Assembly (NCBI GenBank): GCA_030613045.1
Contig: JAUWMS010000265.1
Location: forward strand, 1-5,064
Source: Candidatus Latescibacterota bacterium
GTDB taxonomy: Bacteria; Latescibacterota; 4484-107
Direction of reading: 5' to 3'
DNA length: 5,064 nt
The translations under genes were made by a program, and so were the position numbers. Of this stretch, positions 1-2,769 are shown one piece after another. The notes beneath the pieces were generated by a model. It was not told the origin of the DNA. It worked only from the letters and a program-made list of their open reading frames with translations, and did not search any database. Position 1 is the stretch's first letter. Each line of letters starts with the position of its first letter.

Positions 1-53
1 AGTTGAATCTTGTAATTTTCAGCGATGGCGGCGGAGTTCAACGCCACCATCAT
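1..53 (-). CDS. Possible 5' end of a downstream gene, cut by window edge
   Basis: After the stop of the second response regulator, a reading frame opens at tandem ATG codons (53-51 and 50-48) and stays open to the window edge, reading MMVALNSAAIAENYKIQ. It would begin 10 bases after the regulator stop, as expected for the next gene of an operon. Against it, there is no good Shine-Dalgarno at normal spacing: the nearest GGAG lies in the last codons of the regulator, about 13 bases upstream. Seventeen codons are too few to assign a family. It could also be non-coding sequence that happens to be open. Confidence 0.3.
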   Translation of the reverse strand, partial: MMVALNSAAIAENYKIQ

Positions 54-62
54 CAGAGGGCT

Positions 63-806
63 TCACTCCGTTTTGACGATCCCTTCTAACTTCCTACGTA
101 ATTCTCCAAGATCTTTGGACTTAAAGTCATGCTTGGTTTTCTCGAGGACGCCGACCGTCTCCGAGAGGGCATCCGTCAGCTCGGGTAATCTGGGGCAATG
201 CAGCAGGTGACATACTTCCTGGCCCTCGAGGTTATGCATGGCGATGGACTGCGTCAGATGTTTCAGGTCCGACATGGAACCGACGATGTTTTGAAACGTA
301 AGCTCGAGAAAAGTATCCACCGGTGCGGAGGAGGTCTGGGAAGCGGGAGAGATTTTCAGGACCTCCTCGATGCTCGTCAGCTCCTTGAGCCAATCCCGCA
401 AACGTTGTTGGGTGGTGCGGACGGCGCGATAGACCCGGAAGCTATCCGTCGAACGCCGCACCTGCGCCAGCAATTCGTCGAACTCAATCGGCTTGACCAT
501 GTAAGCCGCCACCGGCAGTTGAATGGACTGGATCGCAGAACCCAGCGAAGGATAGCCCGTCACGAGGATGACCGGCATGCCTTCGGCCATACGCGGCAGT
601 TCCTGGATGAACTCCAGTTCCGCGTTGCCCGGCATTTTGATGTCCGCGATCAGGAGGTCGTACTCGTCCGCGCGAAGCATCTCGCCCGCGGTGGCGGCAT
701 CCGGAGCGCAATCGCACGTATACCCTTCTCGGCGCAACAGGTCGGCTGTCGAAAACAAAAATGTCTCATCGTCGTCCGCGATCAGGATTCGGCCCAACTC
801 AGCCAA
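63..806 (-). CDS. Response regulator, receiver plus unknown helical domain (paralogue 1)
   Basis: A 247-residue two-component response regulator. The N-terminal receiver (about residues 4-120) carries every catalytic residue: acidic pair D11/D12 in LIADDDE, phospho-acceptor D55 in LLIADIKMPG, T83 in LVTGYPS, aromatic switch Y102 and K105 in MVKPIEF. It should accept phosphate from a histidine kinase, presumably the one encoded at 2769-5064. Residues 121-247 are predicted helical, with a HNLEGQEVCHLLHCPRL stretch and a charged FKSKDLGELRRKLE tail. I see no helix-turn-helix, GGDEF, EAL, HD-GYP or AAA+ domain, so the output is unknown and probably protein-protein. The start is TTG at 806: AAAGGAGG lies six bases upstream, and MAE.GRILIADD aligns with the ATG-started paralogue (1993-2754). 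Identity to that paralogue is about 88%, with one single-residue indel near residue 155. The gene is separated from the kinase-regulator pair by about 1.2 kb of repeats. Confidence 0.93.
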   Translation of the reverse strand: MAELGRILIADDDETFLFSTADLLRREGYTCDCAPDAATAGEMLRADEYDLLIADIKMPGNAELEFIQELPRMAEGMPVILVTGYPSLGSAIQSIQLPVAAYMVKPIEFDELLAQVRRSTDSFRVYRAVRTTQQRLRDWLKELTSIEEVLKISPASQTSSAPVDTFLELTFQNIVGSMSDLKHLTQSIAMHNLEGQEVCHLLHCPRLPELTDALSETVGVLEKTKHDFKSKDLGELRRKLEGIVKTE

Positions 807-812
807 GCTGTG

Positions 813-820
813 CCTCCTTT
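813..820 (-). promoter_or_regulatory. Ribosome binding site fixing a TTG start
   Basis: AAAGGAGG on the minus strand, six bases before the TTG at 806, is a near-perfect anti-16S match. It fixes a non-canonical TTG start for the second regulator. Its last bases run into the heptamer AGGCACA (minus strand of 809-815), which recurs in the leader at 839-845 and in the structured RNA upstream. Confidence 0.8.
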
Positions 821-855
821 CTCACTCCATCGAAGGGCTGTGCCTTTTCCATAAA

Positions 856-872
856 TTCCCTTATGTTGGGAA
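856..872. repeat. Short inverted repeat in the leader of the second regulator
   Basis: TTCCC (856-860) and GGGAA (868-872) form a 5-bp dyad with a 7-base spacer, about 50 bases upstream of the TTG start. It could be an operator or chance. I could not find a convincing -35/-10 pair in this leader, so its relation to a promoter is unresolved. Confidence 0.25.
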
Positions 873-898
873 AGTCAGTGGGCAAAATTAAACTACCC

Positions 899-920
899 TT
901 TCACCGCAGAGGGCGCAGAG
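899..920. repeat. CGCAGAG direct-repeat motif (dispersed repeat fragment)
   Basis: TTTCACCGCAGAGGGCGCAGAG contains CGCAGAG twice (905-911 and 914-920). From general knowledge, a TTCACCGCAGAG..CGCAGAG motif is a frequent dispersed intergenic repeat in many bacterial genomes, so I read this as a fragment of such a repeat. It has no coding content. Confidence 0.5.
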
Positions 921-943
921 AAAACCCACGGGAAGGGTTTCAC

Positions 944-999
944 CTCGTCCTCTCGTTCCCACGCAGGGGTGTGCGAACGAGTCCAAGCGTAAAGACGAG
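944..999. repeat. Nested inverted repeat with CTCGTTC hairpin
   Basis: CTCGTTCCCAC (952-962) pairs with GTGCGAACGAG (971-981) with one mismatch around an 8-base loop. Outside it, CTCGTC (944-949) faces GACGAG (994-999). The inner hairpin resembles the CTCGTTCCCACGC dispersed palindrome known from many genomes. It is probably a degenerate copy of an intergenic repeat family. Confidence 0.5.
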
Positions 1000-1005
1000 T
1001 TCAAA

Positions 1006-1085
1006 GGCAGGATGAGGATGGGTCTCCTCTCCAGGTTGGGGTAAGGGTTGGGGAACCCGGAGGATGAACTTCATCCTCACCTGCC
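1006..1085. repeat. Inverted repeat with internal palindrome
   Basis: GGCAGGATGAGGA (1006-1018) is matched by TCCTCACCTGCC (1074-1085), complementary apart from one extra base. Inside the right half is a near-perfect palindrome, GAGGATGAA-C-TTCATCCTC (1060-1078). The right arm overlaps the palindrome, so alternative foldings compete. It lies directly beyond the terminator of the structured RNA. It may be a degenerate mobile or intergenic repeat and shows no coding potential. Confidence 0.5.
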
Positions 1086-1088
1086 AAA

Positions 1089-1201
1089 TAAAAAAGGCAC
1101 AACCGGGCCCATCCCTATAGAAAGGATGAACCGATTGTGCCTTCAACTTGCAGGCCCTTTGTCCTGCACGCTAAGACGAGACACACACATTGTGCCTCTG
1201 T
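1089..1201 (-). ncRNA. Candidate structured RNA / attenuator of about 113 nt
   Basis: Read on the minus strand, this block folds by eye into three hairpins ending at a U-tract. H1: GAGGCACA (1198-1191) with UGUGUCUC (1185-1178), 8 pairs including one G-U, 5-base loop. H2: UGCAGG (1168-1163) with CCUGCA (1154-1149), 8-base loop. H3: AAGGCACAA (1143-1135) with UUGUGCCUU (1102-1094), extended by further pairs, then U6. A TATAAT at 1213-1208 would place the 5' end near 1201. The H1 and H3 arms share AGGCACA, so the 3' arm of H1 can pair instead with the 5' arm of H3 and disrupt the terminator. That layout suits an attenuator or riboswitch as well as a free small RNA. It matches no RNA family I recognise. 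Alternatively it is simply the 3' untranslated region of the small ORF at 1286-1462. Confidence 0.5.
1090..1143 (-). terminator. Rho-independent terminator, minus strand
   Basis: AAGGCACAA (1143-1135) pairs perfectly with UUGUGCCUU (1102-1094). The stem continues past one mismatch with CGG/CCG and is capped by a CATCC/GGATG stem (1128-1124 with 1114-1110). The descending arm is followed directly by U6 (1095-1090). The complementary strand has no U-tract after the stem, so termination is oriented leftward. It would end transcripts of the structured RNA and/or the small ORF and would insulate the second regulator unless read through. Confidence 0.8.
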
Positions 1202-1207
1202 AACCCG

Positions 1208-1213
1208 ATTATA
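1208..1213 (-). promoter_or_regulatory. TATAAT -10 box for the structured RNA
   Basis: Perfect TATAAT on the minus strand in an AT-rich stretch, placing +1 near 1201, just before the first hairpin. No convincing TTGACA-like -35 is visible 16-18 bases upstream (the hexamer there is TGTTTT), so the promoter call rests on the -10 and its position. Confidence 0.4.
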
Positions 1214-1285
1214 TTCTCAATGCAAATACTAAAACAGCACCCCCCCCTCTGTTCACAGTGCGCCGCATTTCGCACCTTCAGAAAG

Positions 1286-1462
1286 CTACCCCCCCTCAAA
1301 GCCAGCTGACTCGCCGCGCAGCTCGCGAGCCGTCCGTCTTATCCCTTCCGCCTTTTTTCTCTGGCCCTCGATGGCATAGGACAAAGCCAAATACGCCATA
1401 CTGTTCAGCATATCCCGCATCGCCTCAAACGGCAACGCCTGTTCTGTTGCTCGACCGGACAT
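1286..1462 (-). CDS. Small hypothetical protein, 58 residues
   Basis: A complete minus-strand reading frame from ATG (1462) to TAG (1286-1288), bounded upstream by an in-frame TAG at about 1493. A purine-rich AGAGGAAGG precedes the ATG at a suitable distance (last G about 6 bases away). The protein begins MSGRATEQALPFEAMRDM and has a mildly hydrophobic helical middle (LNSMAYLALSYAIEGQ) followed by a basic stretch (RKKAEGIRRTAREL). The composition is protein-like: no proline or cysteine runs, and about two thirds of codons end in G or C. There is no signal peptide, and the middle helix is too short and polar to be a clear membrane segment. A sigma-54-like promoter lies about 120 bases upstream and a terminator about 140 bases downstream, so it could form its own transcription unit. 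The last codons sit in a G7 tract. I do not recognise a family. It could be a real small protein or a chance frame. Confidence 0.45.
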   Translation of the reverse strand: MSGRATEQALPFEAMRDMLNSMAYLALSYAIEGQRKKAEGIRRTARELRGESAGFEGG

Positions 1463-1553
1463 CACATCCCTTCCTCTTTCCCCGAAGCATCCCTAAGACA
1501 CAGATTCAACATCGAAGGACACTGAAGCGCCCCGAAAAAAATCTAAGATTGTG

Positions 1554-1570
1554 CACGTTACGTCACGTTA
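1554..1570. repeat. Tandem CACGTTA half-sites, 10 bp apart
   Basis: CACGTTA occurs at 1554-1560 and 1564-1570, a spacing of exactly one helical turn, so both copies face the same side of the DNA. They lie at about +3 to +19 relative to the start predicted from the sigma-54-like element. A repressor operator is possible; chance is not excluded. Confidence 0.35.
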
Positions 1571-1583
1571 TGCCCAAGTTGCA

Positions 1584-1599
1584 AGCAAATCGTATGCCA
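1584..1599 (-). promoter_or_regulatory. Sigma-54 (RpoN) type -24/-12 promoter
   Basis: Minus-strand TGGCATACGATTTGCT has GG and GC separated by exactly 10 bases and closely matches the RpoN consensus TGGCAC-N5-TTGCW. The predicted start is near 1573, about 110 bases upstream of the small ORF (1286-1462), which is the first downstream frame on that strand. Such promoters need a bacterial enhancer-binding activator; none is encoded in this window, since both regulators lack an AAA+ domain. Confidence 0.55.
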
Positions 1600-1803
1600 G
1601 CGTCTCTACATATCGCCTCTGCTCTCCTGAATAGCCGGATGGAGCAGTCTGGTATTTGTGTGAAAATTTCTTCTTTCACTGCCTGTCCGGTCCGCACCCT
1701 TTCGTGGAAAGAAAAGAAGCAAGTAAGAATTTCCCATTCCCCCCGATGAAGCCAGGAATTTTTTTTCGTCGTACCATGCGGCTTGCAGTCCGGACAAAAT
1801 AAT

Positions 1804-1936
1804 AGCCTATCCGAGAACTTCACTCTCGTCCGTGTCATGCTGAGTGCAACGAAGCATCTCACCAATCTAAAAACGAGATTCTTCACTCCGTTCAGAATGA
1901 CAATGAAAGAGGATAAAGCTGATTTTCGGATAGGCT
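1804..1936. mobile_element. MITE-like palindromic repeat element, 133 bp
   Basis: Terminal inverted repeats AGCCTATCCGAGAA (1804-1817) and the complement of 1923-1936 agree at 13 of 14 positions. Nested inside, GTCATGCTGAGTGCAACG..(1834 on) and the complement of GAGATTCTTC...CAGAATGAC (1875-1901) form a second imperfect inverted repeat ending in GAAG.ATCTC. The inner GTCATNCTGA/GAAGNATCTC palindrome resembles a dispersed element known from many bacterial genomes. There is no transposase, so it would be non-autonomous. No clear target-site duplication is visible. Translated frames across it give the well-known artefact ILNGVKNL..FVALSMTR. Confidence 0.7.
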
Positions 1937-1956
1937 CTAAGTCCATCACGGCATCA

Positions 1957-1990
1957 AACCTCCCGCGGGTTTTGGAGCCTGCGGGAGGTT
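1957..1990 (-). terminator. Hairpin after the first regulator, possible terminator
   Basis: AACCTCCCGC (1957-1966) and GCGGGAGGTT (1981-1990) form a perfect 10-bp GC-rich stem with a 14-base loop, starting two bases after the stop codon of the regulator at 1993. On the minus strand only three T's follow (GGTTTGATG), so as a Rho-independent terminator it is weak. It may instead stabilise the 3' end of the kinase-regulator message. Confidence 0.5.
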
Positions 1991-1992
1991 GC

Positions 1993-2754
1993 TCACCCTG
2001 TAGCTCCTCCATTTCGCCCCGTGCGGACGATCCCTTCCAGCTTCTTCCGCAGCTCCCCAAGATCTTTGGACTTGAAGGCATGCCTGGTCTTTTCGAGGAC
2101 GCTGACCGTCTCCGACAGGGCGTTCGACAGCTCGGTTAATCTGGGACAATGGAGCAGGTGACATACTTCCTGGCCCTCGAGGTTATGCATGGCGATGGAC
2201 TGCGTCAGATGTTTCAGGTCCGACATGGAACCGACGATGTTTTGAAACGTGAGTTCGAGAAAAGTATCCACCGGTGCGGAGGATGCCTGAGCGGGAGAGG
2301 CTTTCAGTACCTCCTCGATGCTCGTCAGTTTCTTGAGCCAATCCCGCAAACGTTGTTGGGTGGTGCGGACGGCTCGATAGACCCGGAAGGTTTCCGTCGA
2401 ACGCCGCACCTGCGCCAGCAATTCGTCGAACTCAATCGGCTTGACCATGTAAGCCGCCACCGGCAGTTGAATGGACTCGATCGCGGAACCCAGCGAAGGA
2501 TAGCCCGTCACGAGGATGACCGGCATCCCTTCGGCTATACCCGGCAACTCCTGGATGAACTCCAGTTTCGCGTTGCCTGGCATTTTGATGTCCGCGATCA
2601 GCAGGTCGTATTCGTTCGCGCGAAGCAGCTCGGCTGCACTCGTGGCATCCGGAGCGCAATCGCATTGGTACCCTTGCTTGCGTAACAAATCGGCTGTCGA
2701 GTTTAGAAAGGTCTCTTCATCGTCGGCAATGAGAATTCGACTCCATTCAGCCAT
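1993..2754 (-). CDS. Response regulator, receiver plus unknown helical domain (paralogue 2)
   Basis: A 253-residue response regulator immediately downstream of the histidine kinase and almost certainly its cognate partner. The receiver (about residues 4-120) has D11/D12, phospho-acceptor D55 (IADIKMPG), T83 (VTGYPS), switch Y102 and K105 (VKPIEF). Residues 121-240 are helical with a HNLEGQEVCHLLHCPRL segment and a lysine-rich FKSKDLGELRKKLE end. There is no recognisable DNA-binding, cyclase or ATPase output. The start at ATG 2754 is preferred over GTG 2772: AAAGGAG lies 8 bases before the ATG, and the paralogue's start aligns there. The C-terminus runs seven residues past the paralogue's; the paralogue's TGA stop aligns with CGA here, so a single base change separates the two ends. 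From P161 to about L206 the paralogues are identical. Confidence 0.95.
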   Translation of the reverse strand: MAEWSRILIADDEETFLNSTADLLRKQGYQCDCAPDATSAAELLRANEYDLLIADIKMPGNAKLEFIQELPGIAEGMPVILVTGYPSLGSAIESIQLPVAAYMVKPIEFDELLAQVRRSTETFRVYRAVRTTQQRLRDWLKKLTSIEEVLKASPAQASSAPVDTFLELTFQNIVGSMSDLKHLTQSIAMHNLEGQEVCHLLHCPRLTELSNALSETVSVLEKTRHAFKSKDLGELRKKLEGIVRTGRNGGATG

Positions 2755-2762
2755 GCTATACT

Positions 2763-2769
2763 CTCCTTT
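2763..2769 (-). promoter_or_regulatory. Ribosome binding site overlapping the kinase stop
   Basis: Minus-strand AAAGGAG begins in the TGA stop of the kinase (2769-2771) and sits 8 bases before the ATG at 2754. This places the kinase and regulator in one operon with likely translational coupling and decides the regulator start against the in-frame GTG at 2772. Confidence 0.8.

Larger units (their letters stand above)
1463..1803. other. Spacer without a recognisable gene
   Basis: Apart from the sigma-54-like element (1584-1599) and the CACGTTA pair (1554-1570), I see no gene here. Minus-strand frames run through parts of it but lack a plausible start, and their sequence (many F, H and C in unstructured order) does not resemble a known family. 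An 8-bp palindrome GTCCGGAC (1788-1795) and a related GTCCGGTCC (1685-1693) might be protein sites. A T8 run at 1759-1766 has no convincing stem before it. Confidence 0.5.

Noticed and set aside
198..854. Long plus-strand frames antisense to both regulators (198-854 and 2149-2685)
   Set aside because: They mirror each other because the regulators are paralogues. Composition and lack of start signals mark them as shadows of the GC-biased minus-strand genes.
899..1085. CRISPR-like repeat array
   Set aside because: Repeats are short, dissimilar and irregularly spaced, with no constant repeat/spacer period; they are separate palindromic intergenic repeats.
1220..1240. Second sigma-54 site from TTTGCA upstream of the structured RNA
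   Set aside because: The -24 side at the required spacing reads TGTTTT rather than TGGCAC, so only the -12 half matches; the TATAAT is the better signal.
1258..1749. Plus-strand 163-codon frame
   Set aside because: Rich in Pro, Ser, Arg and His with no domain-like order. It lies antisense to the small ORF and the sigma-54-like element, has no ribosome binding site, and is typical of a non-coding frame.
1755..1766. T8 run as a plus-strand terminator
   Set aside because: Only a weak 5-bp stem with a long loop precedes it, and no plus-strand gene ends here.
1563..2081. Minus-strand 172-codon frame overlapping the end of the first regulator and the MITE-like element
   Set aside because: It overlaps the regulator in another frame and crosses the palindromic element, yielding the familiar repeat artefact ILNGVKNL..FVALSMTR. 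The remainder resembles no family and has no good ribosome binding site.
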